This document shows, in pieces, positions 1 to 11,077 of a stretch of DNA of 64,000 bases. Both the position numbers and the translations under genes were made by a program. The notes beneath the pieces are model-generated. The model did no database searches, was not told the origin of the DNA, and was given only the letters and a program-made list of their open reading frames with translations. Position 1 is the first letter of the stretch. Every line of letters starts with the position of its first letter. This DNA comes from Hyperoodon ampullatus (lineage: Eukaryota > Chordata > Mammalia > Artiodactyla > Ziphiidae): assembly GCA_949752795.1 (NCBI GenBank), contig OX457064.1:107299454-107363453 (forward strand), given 5' to 3'.

Positions 1-1808
1 AACCACAAGCCCAGTGTAAAGTATGTGATAGACTAATGTGTTAAAATTCTTCTTGTCAAGAAACAGGATAAGCAGTATTAAAGGACAATTGGGAAGGAAA
101 TGTTTGCAATTAACCTGATAGATAGCTAATGCTTAAAAACACTGCAAAAATGGGCAAAGGAAATACAGGGAGGCAATTTACTAAAAAATAAATACAAATG
201 ACCTAAAAATGTGCTTTGTAAATGTCCACCCTCACTAGTAATTAAAGAAAGGTAAATTTAAAAATGGAAACTTCTCATCTATTGAATTGGTAGGTTTTTT
301 TTAACTAACACCCAAAATTGGTGAAGATACATTTTGGGAACAGAGATGCTCACACACTACATGAAAGTGGAACTGCTAGCAAAAATCAGACAGTTTTTCT
401 GAGGAATAATTGGGAAACATCTTTTCAAAAACCTTTAAAAGTATGCTTACTGGGAAAGTAAACTGCAGAAATTTGTCCTAAACACAAACATTTATTTGTA
501 AAGATGTACAATGTAGCTTTTTAAACTAAAAGCCTGGGAACAATTCATGATTATAATGGCTCTAGGCAATATTGTAAATAGCACAGAAAAGTACTCCAGG
601 CATGGAAACCTCCCCACTATATGATGATGGGTGCAAAGACAAGTCGACAGTGAGTACAGTAGGTTTCCATTTCATTATTTATTTGGTTATGTGTTCACAT
701 GTGCACTCACACAACACTGAAGGGTTTAGGTCACAGGATCCACAGTAGTTCTCTGGGTTGTAGGATTGTGAGTAATATTAATTTTCTTCACTGTAAATTT
801 TGTTTTACAAATTTTCTACAGCAAACATGTATTTCTTTAAACACACACAAATGGGTAAGAAAAAAGGTAGTTATCTGTATAAACTCCAGATGGATTAAAC
901 AGTTAAGTGTAAACAAAACCATTTTTAAAAGAACAAGAAAAAAAAGAGTATTTGTCACATCTCAGGAAGGGAAAGGATCTCCTAAACACAAAAAGAGAGA
1001 AATCAAAGGAAGAAAAAGACTGGACAACATAAAAATGCAAAAATTCTGTAACCAAAAAAAACCAAAATTAAACTAACAACTAGAAAAACGTATTTACAAA
1101 AATCTGATAAATAGCTGATGTATTTCACATATAAAGAGATAACATAATTCAATATGAAAAAAAGTGGGCAAAAGACAATGAAACATATAAAAAAGATATG
1201 TGTATTAGATTTTTAAATTTATTTTATAAATTAAAATTAAAATGTCCTACCTCACTAAAAATGTCCAGAAAATGACAGAGCCAAGATTGGAATTCAGGTC
1301 TATTTTGCTTCAAGGCAATATACCATGTTGCCAAAATAAGTCATTACTTTTTTAAACCACATTAATTTTAAAGTTTGTCCATGACAAAAGAGTTTTCTCC
1401 CTTCTATCATGCATTTTGAAATGACTAAAGAAATAAATAAATGAAATGACTAACAGCAAATAAACAAAACAGAAACGATGGTGGGTTTTTTTTTTAGATC
1501 CTAAGGAGGTTGAGTTCTTCTGACATATCCAGATAAACCAAAATTCTCTTGCTAAATATTTAAATGAAACTGTATTTATCAAAATCACAGTCAGTATAAA
1601 AACTGCTTCTTATAGAAAAGCCTTTCACAACTAACTACGAATAGGAATAGTAAGTAAAATCTGGTTTTCTGATTTTATTAAAGACTCAAATGGTTTACTG
1701 AAGGAAGATGCCAATTATTAAAGAAACTAAGAAAAGGAAAAATTTTAAATATAGTACAGTAGAAAATTAAAACATTAATTGTGATTATATTAAGCAATAT
1801 ATACTAAC
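1..1808. other. LMBR1 intron 4 (partial), with ancient L1 remnants
   Basis: AT-rich intron sequence. Stretches at about 180-620, 680-845 and 860-1200 resemble degraded plus-strand L1M/HAL1-type ORF2 C-terminal and 3' UTR sequence. About 1262-1335 looks like the core of a MIR. No other gene or RNA is recognised. The ZRS enhancer is not here; it belongs to the next intron to the left. Confidence 0.5.
1262..1335 (+). repeat. MIR fragment
   Basis: Contains the MIR-like phrase CAGAGCCAAGATTGGAATTC followed by AGGTCT and a degraded 3' part. Short and old. Confidence 0.45.
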
Positions 1809-1948
1809 CATGAATCAGGGAGCCATTTAGCCACTGAATATAGTAGTTTTGAGGAAAAGCAAGCAGGATTTCATTGCTGATTATTGAGAAGGGTAAAAGC
1901 AAAACTGCCCCAGCTGAAACTGCTAGAGTGAACGTGCTCAGAAACAAC
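1809..1948 (-). CDS. LMBR1: LMBR1 coding exon 4 (residues 60-106)
   Basis: On the minus strand the acceptor is a pyrimidine-rich tract ending CAG (AG at 1950-1949) and the donor is GTTAGT starting at 1808. The exon is 140 bp: it enters in phase 2, completing Ser60, and leaves after the first base of codon 107. It encodes LFLSTFTLAVSAGAVLLLPF followed by SIISNEILLAFPQNYYIQWL, then NGSLIH. This is the highly conserved second membrane segment (about residues 62-84) and the following loop of the LIMR family. Compared with the human protein as I recall it, one Ser is Ala in the EILLAFPQ stretch, a conservative change. No stop or frameshift is present. The next exon lies left of the window. Confidence 0.97.
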
Positions 1949-2639
1949 CTGGAAGAGAAGAGCATCATTGTTACCAGTGGTTGGAAAATGCAAAGAATAT
2001 GGGAGTAATTCAAAAAGAATAGAATCAAAACTCTTAAATTTTTTAAATCCAAAAAGAATTACATATGCATTTCATTGAGTATACGTAGTTGGAAGACAAG
2101 TGATATACATATGGTCCTGGAAGTTAAACTAGACCAACTCTAAAACTTACTCTGTGAAAAAACCATTAAGTCTAAAGAGTCGGCCTAAAGCAGATATACA
2201 CTAGAGACAGAATACTTCACACATTTTATGAAGAATAAATTGTAGTCTCATTCCTCTTTTAAATTTAAGTATTTATTTCACAATTGCATTTAATTAACAA
2301 CTATGGCAATATATGCTAACAGTAACACAAAAACCGGTTCAGGTGAAAAAATGCTTGTGAACACAGTATGAAAAAAGAATTACGTGAAAATGGTTATTTC
2401 AGGAAGAAGAAACTTACAAACCTATTGGTCTACCATCTCTTAAAATGGGTAAAGGTTAAATAAACTATATAGTAAACTGTAGGCAACTATTAGAATTATA
2501 TATTCTATATTTAAAACACAATTTTGTCATTTTTTGAAATAAGATATCTCTAATATGTACTAATATGGGAAGATGTCTAAAATAAATTAAAAATAAAAAC
2601 ATGAAGAAAAGCATGGACAATAAATATAAAACATGCTCT

Positions 2640-2656
2640 CCCCCCGCCCCCCCCCA
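2640..2656 (+). repeat. Poly-C tract
   Basis: Seventeen positions, all C except one G, inside an old L1-like segment. It may be prone to length error in assembly. Confidence 0.7.
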
Positions 2657-3778
2657 CAAAGTGCATATTTACACACAGGAAAATAGAGGTATATTTTAAA
2701 ACCTAGCATAATATATAACAATTCCTAGGAGAGTAGGACTACAGGGGGCTTTCTCTTTCTCAGTTACACGTCTGAAATGTCGAAAAATTTTATACCTAAT
2801 TTTTTAAAGATTATTTAAAAAGACTAAAATGGCAAAGGAAAAGGGAACCTCACTGACATTAGAGATGAAACCTTAATTTAATATTCATTCCATTAAATTT
2901 TATGTAGAAAGAATGTGAAAATACATGTAAGAAGATATAAGAAAAAATAATACTAAACGCTCAAAATACACATCTAATAGAGTAACTTTGAAGCCAATGC
3001 CATCTTGTGGCAACCAACAGAAGCGTTTTCCTACTTAAAAGCTGAAAATAACCATGAAACCTCCCCTGTTCAGTAAATCACTAGTCAATTTTTTAATGCA
3101 GACCATATGATACACACCAAAAATACAATTCAGTTCAGACACAGAAAGAGCCTTGCAAACGGACAACACGTTTCCTGGGAAAAGCAGAGACACACCCTCG
3201 CCCCAGGCCCACTGCCATCTCCAGCACTTACCCACCAGTGCCTCAAGCAACCTTCCTTTCTGTCCTCACAAGTCTGTCGCTACCATTCCTTCCTTCTTCC
3301 AACATGAAAATTAAGACCACATCCACGATCCCCCCATTCCAGGTCCCGCACAGCTCTCCCAATTTGCCCTTCCAGGCTCCTCTGGCCACGACAGATTCCC
3401 ACATACAGGCATGCTTACCTAACCTCCTCGTACCCCCAACGTGAGTGCGTTTTCTGGCCCCGTGTCCTGGGCACAGTTGGCCCTCTCCCTCGGGTCCCCC
3501 CTCCGCGTCATCTGCCCCGTGAAGCACTCCTCAGCGGCTCCCTTCTCGCTCCTCGCAGTAAAGTCAGTCCCTCCTCTCTTGGTGCTCATGACACTGACTC
3601 GCATGCAGCAGTGAAGGCTAACCATGGCTTCCAGGTCTAAAGCTGGGAGATGTAATCTGACCAAGGAGTAAGCTTATGAGGGCAAACAGATGAAGTTTTG
3701 AAATCAAAAGTGACCCAGAAAATCCTAAACATATATAGTCACTGTAAATATAATACTGGATCTTACATCAAAAACCTA

Positions 3779-3826
3779 GGGACTTCCCTCGTGGTGCAGT
3801 GGTTAAGAATCTGCCTGCCAATGTTG
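3779..3826 (+). repeat. Truncated CHR-type SINE (tRNA-like head only)
   Basis: Only the first ~48 bp of a CHR SINE is present (GGACTTCCCTCGTGGTGCAG onward to CTGCCTGCCAATG); the body and poly-A are missing. Confidence 0.75.
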
Positions 3827-5784
3827 GCCCTAGACATACAAAAAAAGGTAGTGCCATGCTCCCTGTTGCCCTTGAGTAGCTGTGAGGAGAACTATCCATA
3901 AAAGGCTGATGGGACAGAGTTAAATGCTGGGAAGGGGTCCTCAAGGTAAGGCCCTGGGTCAAGTCAGAAAATGGCAGCCGTCACTGCTCACACAACTACG
4001 AAACAGCACGCCTTGGAACTGAAGGCAACCTCAGAAATGTCGCCTTCTGAAAGGGATCAGATTCTGAGGACAGAGCCAACAGGGCTGCCCAGTGCGGGAT
4101 GAGAGAGGGCTCAGGGATGACCAAGACCACCTTGTGAGAATGGGAGTGGTGGAGCAGCCATCAGCTGTGACATCAGCTTTGACGGGGACGGCTGCAGCTG
4201 AGCGGGCTGCCAAGGGAGATGAGGGAGCCAGCTTTGGCTCTGTGGAGTCTGACATGTCCACAAGGCAGGAAAGTCACAGACGCCATGCTTCACGCTCCTC
4301 TCTACAGGCTACCAGGTGGCCTAGGATGTCTGTCTGCCCCATTACTGGTCGCGGTCTCTGCTCATCGGCCAAGGTGCCGTCTGCCAAGGCTCTCCACTCT
4401 AAGGTTCCTCTTCCCTTTGTGGGAAGTTAAGTTTGGAACTAGGAAAATATCCTGTTCCTTGTCAAATAAGTTATTCACCTGTTGGTTTCTATCTGTGTGG
4501 ACTCAGGATTGCTCTGCTCTGTTCTGTGTTAGATCCATGACAATCCTGACTGTGATGCTCAGATTGTCCCTGAGTAAGTGTGAAAGCCCCTGAAGGCTTC
4601 CCTGTCTTCGTGATGTGCCGCCATCACTCTTGAGCACTTCCCTGCACTGTGGCGCTACAAGATGGACGAAAGGAGCCTGTAACTTTCCCTAGCCCAGCCC
4701 TGCAATCAGCCTTCCCCCCAAGAAGCACTGATTCCTTTTAGTGGAAACAAAAATCCAGGCGCTAAATATACTCCTTGCTCTTGCGGTGTCATGCTCCCAG
4801 GTGAGCATGGACAGGCAGTGGACAGGCAGCTCTAGGGGGCGTAAGTATGCACTAGGTATACATGTGCATAAAAACACGTACACGTACCCATACTTTACAT
4901 CTAGACTAGGTTCAGTAACTATTCTGAAAAACCTGAGTCCACACAGAACCTCCAACCGCACCACAACTGCTTAGTGTTCACTGTCGTTGTCCCGCTTCCC
5001 TAACCGTAAGTGGTCCCCACTGTCTTTAACAGCCTCCTGCCACACTGACTCCCACACCCTAGAGGCACCATGTGCCCAGGTGAGCCCCATTTTGGACTGC
5101 CCTGCCCTGTGAACACCCTCCCCACCTGAGCACTGACAGCCAGGCCAGGCCATCCACCAGGGACACCATTCCCACCCTACGTGGGCTCTGAGTCCCTGTG
5201 CCAGAGCACTCCCCAACGCAGTGGGTGCCCCTCTTCACCCCCTTGGGACAACATCGTGCCTGGATCCCTCTCTCCTCTCAAGTCCTGGGAGTCAACACCA
5301 GGTCACCCCCTCATGCTCTGACCCCCGCACCAGGCCTCCCTCCTGCCTGGACAAGCCATCCTTAAAAGCAGTTTCACCAGTTAGGCGCTTTGATCCAAAT
5401 CAAATCCAACAACCAGCTGAGAGAAAATGTAATGCAGGGTTGAAAAGAACAGAGAGAGTGAATTTGGGGGCATGAGTGGATACAAACAGAGGACAGAACG
5501 AAGGCCTTTAAGGAGCAAAAGAGAAAGCGAAGGTGGGTTTAAAGGGAGGTGAGAGAGGCCAGGGAAAGACTCCTCAGCCTGACGCGGGGCTGCAGGAAGC
5601 CGCGGGGAACCCTCCCTCCCTCAGGTGGCCGGATGGTGCTGGCCATCACCTACCCTTGGGGACTTGTCTGAACTCTTTCAGAACCCTGGGCCACTGTTTC
5701 TCCTCCTTTAAGCACAGCATCTCATTCTGCTCCTTCCTCTTCAGTGGGAGGAGGGCGGGCAAGGAAAGGGGGTTGGGGGAGAAG

Positions 5785-6010
5785 TACAACAACCCTGAGC
5801 TCACACCTGCCGCGCACCAAGCACCCCCTGACTTTTTTTTTGCGTATGTTATTTAATCCACACAACATGCTACAAAGTAGGTGGTAGCTCGAGCTCACAT
5901 ATGGAGGAAAGGAATCTCTCTCAATCTCTTCTGAACTCAAGTTAACCCTGAGCTCAGAATGTGAACCCAGCTCTGCCTGACTCCTCGGTTCTCACTCACT
6001 CCACCACAGA
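5785..6010 (+). repeat. MIR-like element
   Basis: Degraded but ordered MIR features: a GTTATTTAATCCACACAACA segment, AGTAGGTGGTAG, and a terminal GAACCCAGCTCTGCCTGACTC block. Confidence 0.5.
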
Positions 6011-6938
6011 AGGGAAGAAAGGCAGTGGGAGACAAACAGACCAGTGGGTGGGGCAGCTAGGGGGACAGGCTAGGTCAAAGCTGCCCTCCCAGGTGACCTT
6101 CTCCTCCACACTTCCCCTTCCTGAATTTATAAGGGCACACACATCTACCTTCAGGAAGGGGACATCTGTCCGCATCACCATGATGCAAAAACCACCTGCT
6201 GGGAGAAACTCAAACCCCTCAGACAGGCCACGCCAGCTGCCATGTAAAGCAGGTGAGGCCGCTCCCCGGCACCACCACAAGGAAACAGCCATATTTTCAT
6301 AAAACACAATGCAAGTGTAAAATCCAATGGGATATGTTCCTGTCTTTTTACAAATTATTGATCTACAAACGCATTTAAGTAGATTTACCACCAAAAGTGG
6401 AATGCAGACTAAACCGAGAGGGGTGCACATGTCACAAGTACTTCACACCTGGAGGACTGGGAAAGAATTCATGTCTGCCCTTTAGTTGGGCTCTATCATC
6501 AGCGTACACAAGCAGAAAGAGAGCTATAAGGAACCTAAGAGGACCATCTGGGCCCATCTCCGTGCTCACAGTAGGTTAAGTGTTCAATTAACCAGAATAG
6601 ATGTCTGCTCCCTGTCCCAAGGCCATTCAAACAGCCAAGAGCTTTCTTTCTTTGGCCCAGCAATTTTCCCAATCTTAAGCCCATTTCCTGGTTAAATCCT
6701 CTGAAGATTAAATCTGTTGGCTCCTTAAATAAGCAAATTTTAACAGGAGATAATCAATCCTCAATTATCCATGTATTTGCTTATATGTGCTTTCCAAGGA
6801 TAGGACTAACATTTGATAAAGGTGCTGTAATACTTTAAGTGAATTTTTTCCATATTTCTGCCCAAAAGGCAAAATCAAGTTTTGAAAACTTATGACTTTA
6901 GAATGAGAAACAAGACAATTGAACATTAAAATACATAC

Positions 6939-6978
6939 GAAATCCTGTTGACTATCGCATCTTCATCTTCTTGCTCAT
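6939..6978 (-). CDS. LMBR1: LMBR1 coding exon 3 (residues 47-60)
   Basis: This is a 40-bp micro-exon. The acceptor reads TTTTTGCAG (AG at 6980-6979) and the donor is GTATGT starting at 6938. With the last base of exon 2 it encodes D-EQEDEDAIVNRI, and the final TC is completed to Ser by exon 4. It forms the acidic cytoplasmic linker between the first two membrane segments, a stretch that separates LMBR1 from its paralogue LMBR1L. It was identified by phase continuity and exact match to the expected LMBR1 order; it is too short for ORF-based detection. Confidence 0.96.
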
Positions 6979-7871
6979 CTGCAAAAATGTTCAAGGTATT
7001 AATATTCTTTTATCTTCCAACAAAATGTTTCATTAATTTAATAAAAGCATGAACAAAAATATAAACTTGAAGAAGCAATTATTGAACAGAAATTATTTTC
7101 AAAAAGCACTGTGTTTATTTCAGCACAGATCAAAATCTAAATCTCATTAAATCAGATAGGATAGAATATGTTAGAAAGAACAGAGTGTTTTGATTGATCA
7201 AAAATTCTGATTAACAAAACTCCCATATGTAAATTAAAATATTCCAAAATATTTAGTGCTCAAGGAAATAAAACTCAGTAGAACCCTAGAACCACTATCA
7301 AGTTTATTGTTATACAATGGCAGTGAAATTGCTAATGAATGAAATTTTCTGGTTGATAATAGCCAAAAAATTTTTTTACTATAAAATTAAAATTCAGAAT
7401 TTTAGAACTCATATAGTTTTCTGTAATTTGAGTCTATTATTAGTAATGGTAATAATGAGGACTTTCTTGGGTCATCCTAAACCACCTTGGATACCACTGC
7501 CTTGATACTTCATCATTTCATTCAAGTTACAGACAGAAATATATCAAGTTCTGTGTCATTTTTAAGTAGGAGCAAGATGGCCCTTGCTCCTGTGCTTCCT
7601 CACCCTACCCTCTCCCTCTCTCATGGCTGTTGGCCATCTTTTTTGTCCTCCCACATAATCTTACCAGCTAAGGAAACTATGATCCAATTACAAAAATATT
7701 ACACAACACCCCAGCCCCTCCTTCTCCTCAGTGCCTAACTGGGGTTGTCCTCAAAGGCTCTCCGCGTAGGTCTATGGAATTCTGAACGCCCATCTGTTTC
7801 AGTGACAATGGCATATTTGGGCCATTCTCTTAGACCAATCTCCATTCTTAATTACTGACTGCCCAAAATAC

Positions 7872-7910
7872 TTTTACGACCAAAGAGACATAGTCTCTTT
7901 GGTCGTAAAA
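7872..7910. repeat. Perfect palindrome, 18-bp arms and 3-nt loop
   Basis: The arm TTTTACGACCAAAGAGAC (7872-7889) is followed by ATA and then by its exact reverse complement (7893-7910). As RNA it would form a stable 18-bp hairpin in the LMBR1 pre-mRNA. It is not part of any repeat family I recognise. Confidence 0.95.
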
Positions 7911-7927
7911 CTATTTTACATAGTCAT

Positions 7928-7960
7928 AAAATTAATTGTAACATAGTCACAATTAATTTT
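7928..7960. repeat. Second inverted repeat, 12-bp arms and 9-nt spacer
   Basis: AAAATTAATTGT (7928-7939) and ACAATTAATTTT (7949-7960) are exact reverse complements around AACATAGTC. It lies 17 bp after the first palindrome and shares the word CATAGTC with its surroundings. Its right arm was later copied into the target-site duplication of the adjacent SINE. Confidence 0.9.
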
Positions 7961-7963
7961 TAT

Positions 7964-8203
7964 TTTTATTTTATTTTATTATTATTAATATATATATATA
8001 TTTTTTTTTGCAGTACGCGGGCCTCTCACTGTTGTGGCCTCTCCTGTTGCGGAGCACAGGCTCCGGACGTGCAGGCTCAGCGGCCATGGCTCACGGGCCC
8101 AGCCACTCCATGGCATGTGGGATCTTCCTGGACCGGGGCACGAACCCGTGTCTCCTGCATCAGCAGGCAGACTCTCAACCACTGTGCCACCAAGGAAGCC
8201 CCG
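7964..8203 (-). repeat. CHR-type SINE, short young class
   Basis: Complete minus-strand copy, tail region on the left and the GGGGCTTCC head on the right. Flanked by the target duplication CAATTAATTTTTAT at 7950-7963 and 8204-8217. The left tail is a degenerate TTTTA/TA tract. Confidence 0.92.
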
Positions 8204-8249
8204 CAATTAATTTTTATACTGTTGTACCCACATCCAATCAACCACCATA

Positions 8250-8253
<4 letters not shown>

Positions 8254-8286
<33 letters not shown>

Positions 8287-8478
8287 TGGTATGCGGGCCT
8301 CTCACTGTTGTGGCCTCTCCCGTTGCGGAGCACAGGCTCCGGATGCGCAGGCTCAGCAGCCATGGCTCACGGGCCCAGCCGCTCCGCGGCATATGGGATC
8401 CTCCCAGACCGGGGCACGAACCCGTATCCCCTGCATCGGCAGGCGGACTCTCAACCACTGCGCCACCAGGGAGGCCCG
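8254..8478 (-). repeat. CHR-type SINE, short young class
   Basis: Complete minus-strand copy with a long pure poly-T. Target duplication ACCACCATATCTT at 8241-8253 and 8479-8491. The duplication and clean tail indicate a recent insertion. Confidence 0.95.
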
Positions 8479-8741
8479 ACCACCATATCTTGAAGGCTGT
8501 TTTAATAGCTTCATATCCATTTCAATTCTATTGCCAACCCTCTACCAACCAGGTCCAGGGTCCTCATTACCCTCTCCCATGATTACTCTAAAAAGCATCT
8601 AATAAATACCCTATTTTCCTGCTCATCATCCCCTGATTTCCCCTAAAACAATGCATTATTCATTCATTCTCTATCTCTCCCTCCTTCTGTGTCCATAATC
8701 TATGAAACCTGGTGCCAAAACATCTTTTAAAACAGCTAAGA

Positions 8742-8961
8742 GGGCTTCCCTGGTGGCGCAGTGGTTGAGAGTCCGCCTGCTGATGCAGGGGACATGGGTT
8801 CGTGCTCCGGTCCGGGAAGATCCCACATGCCGCGGAGCGGCTGGGCCCATGAGCCATGGCCGCTGGGCCTGCGTGTCCGGAGCCTGTGCTCCGCAACGGG
8901 AGAGGCCACAACAGTGAGAGGCCCACGTACTGCAAAAAACAAAAACAAAAACAAAAAAAAA
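8742..8961 (+). repeat. CHR-type SINE, short young class
   Basis: Complete plus-strand copy with a CAAAAA-type tail. Target duplication approximately AAACAGCTAAGA on both sides (ending 8741 and near 8962-8973). It is inverted relative to the two copies just upstream. Confidence 0.93.
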
Positions 8962-9811
8962 AAACAGCTAAGATACTGTCTTGGATCCCAGATCTTGAAA
9001 ATTTTGAGAGATTATAGAATCCAAGGAGTATTTCAGTGCAGTCACAGAGCCAAGTGGTGCACTAGAGCAAGCACTATTTCCTGATTTCTTTGAAAATTTT
9101 GACAAGTTTAAAATAACATAATGAAGCTTTAATATATGAAATCCTTAAATATTCACATGGCACCTACTATTAGCCCAGCATCACAGGTGGAAATCTTGTG
9201 ATTTCTAGGAAATAGCTGAGATTTAACAGAAGTCAGTAAAGTAACTGGTTACTTATAAAACTCTGGCATAAAAATCTGTGAATTAATCAGCACAAAATTC
9301 ATTAAAAAAAAAAGAAAAGATACAGTGGTCCCTCTGGTGAGATAAGGATACATATGAAATAATAAAAGGATAATATAATATATAATTGAATGCTAAATGG
9401 TATTACGGAGACTCTAAATTCTATACCGCTTCAGAAAAAGAAAAGATATTCTGATAGTCAGAGAAAGAACTGGGTGGGGGTGATGAGGGGTATGTTCAAA
9501 TTCAGAGCCAGTCACAGGGAACCAAATATCCTCATAAACTCTGGAATTTCCCAGAAAGTAAAGAGCCCTGGACTATTCTTAGTTGAACATAAGAATGGTG
9601 ATAGAAAAGGGCTCGGGTCTAAGAAGATGACCCTGCGAGTAGTCAGATTCCCTGGAGGTTATTTTTAGGGCTCTTAGTACCAGGCAACTGCTTGCTTCAA
9701 TCACGGGCATACTGAATATACTAACTATGCCGATGGACACCATATAGCCATGGACCATGCCTAGACTGCTTGGCATTAGAATCAAAGCTTTAATAACAAT
9801 GTTCTACTAAC

Positions 9812-9884
9812 CTGATTTTCTCTTGTATCTTGTGATGATGAAGTAGGAGACGATGTAGAGAATGGCAAAGAGAAGGAAACAGAT
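9812..9884 (-). CDS. LMBR1: LMBR1 coding exon 2 (residues 23-47)
   Basis: This 73-bp exon has an acceptor TTTGTTTCAG (AG at 9886-9885) and a donor GTTAGT starting at 9811. It encodes ICFLLFAILYIVSYFIITRY then KRKS and the first base of Asp47. This is the first hydrophobic membrane-spanning segment (about residues 23-42) followed by a basic stop-transfer cluster. It joins in phase 0 to exon 1 and in phase 1 to exon 3. Against the human protein as I recall it, one Val is Ile within the membrane segment. It is missed by ORF scanning because it is short and has no internal start. Confidence 0.97.
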
Positions 9885-10877
9885 CTGAAACAAAACAAAT
9901 TTAACAGATCATTTAACAAATTTAACAGATCATTCATTTTTTGCATATCTTTTTAAGTAACAGGATATATCTTTGGCATTCATAGGGAAAAAGAATTTAA
10001 TCTATTACAAAGTAAAAATTTTAGCTAATAAAGTGTTATGAAATATTAACTTATACAAACTAGTCAGCCCAGTTTAAAACCATTCCAGAAAAAAAAGCCT
10101 AATGGACATTTTGCTTTTCATAACTTGACCAAGTTGTTTTCAAAATCATATGGAACTATAAAGAACCAGACCATCACCAACAATTTTGAAAAATAAAGTC
10201 AATGAGAGGCTACTAACCTTACTAAATATTAAAACATACTATTAATATAAAGCTTCAAAAACATTTAAAGAGTGTGCTGACACCAAAACTTGACAGATCA
10301 ATGAAACAGATTCTATCATATAAAAATTCATGTCAGGTGATTGTACATACACGAGGCCTCACAAATCAAGGTGGGGGTGGGGGGCGATTATTCAATAATT
10401 AAACCACATGTCAAAACGAACAGCAGTTGAACAAGATACTTTTTTAATATTAAATTCCTTTTAATTTCCATCAGATCTAGGGGATGGCAAGCAAAAAAGG
10501 ATGGGTGAAGGAATGGGAGATCTCAGTATAGTCAAAGATCAAGTGTGCTTTAGATAAAGGCCTAATGGAGCTGTGGACCATGGTAGAAATATTTTGAAGA
10601 CTCTCAAATGAAACCATTCCAGGTGATGATAAAGCCTCGGGATCACCCCTATGCATGGATTTCTGAAGAAGGGTTGGCAGCCATATGACTGAGAATGATC
10701 ATGGACTAGGCAGTAAATATCCACTGAGCAGAGTAGTGATATGATCTGACATACTGCAAAAGGCTCACTCTAGTTACAGTGTGGAAAATAAATTAGAAAA
10801 AGGAAATGACGGAAGCAGGGAGACCAGTTAGGACCCACTGCAATAATACAGAGGAGAGGTCACTTAGACCTGGGCTG

Positions 10878-11077
10878 NNNNNNNNNNNNNNNNNNNNNNN
10901 NNNNNNNNNNNNNNNNNNNNNNNNNNNNNNNNNNNNNNNNNNNNNNNNNNNNNNNNNNNNNNNNNNNNNNNNNNNNNNNNNNNNNNNNNNNNNNNNNNNN
11001 NNNNNNNNNNNNNNNNNNNNNNNNNNNNNNNNNNNNNNNNNNNNNNNNNNNNNNNNNNNNNNNNNNNNNNNNNNNNN
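10878..11077. other. Assembly gap (200 N)
   Basis: Exactly 200 undetermined bases, probably a placeholder of arbitrary length. Any reading frame crossing it is an artefact. Confidence 0.99.

Larger units (their letters stand above)
1949..6938. other. LMBR1 intron 3
   Basis: About 5 kb. 2450-2800 resembles an old L1M 3' end and includes a C-tract at 2640-2656. 3100-5780 is GC-richer with no recognised repeat except a SINE fragment. A MIR-like segment lies at 5785-6010. The rest (6015-6938) shows nothing identifiable. Short open frames here look like chance. Confidence 0.7.
6979..9811. other. LMBR1 intron 2
   Basis: About 2.8 kb. Contains two inverted repeats (7872-7960) and three SINEs. 6979-7870 and 8975-9811 are AT-rich with nothing else recognised. 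Confidence 0.8.

Noticed and set aside
1..1808. Presence of the SHH limb enhancer (ZRS) in this window
   Set aside because: The ZRS lies in LMBR1 intron 5 in other mammals; the leftmost intron here is intron 4, and no matching conserved block is recognised.
8008..8602. Overlapping frames of 160-177 codons with repeated WLTGPAAPRH-like protein text
   Set aside because: They are translations of CHR SINEs, and the same peptide appears at every SINE in the window.
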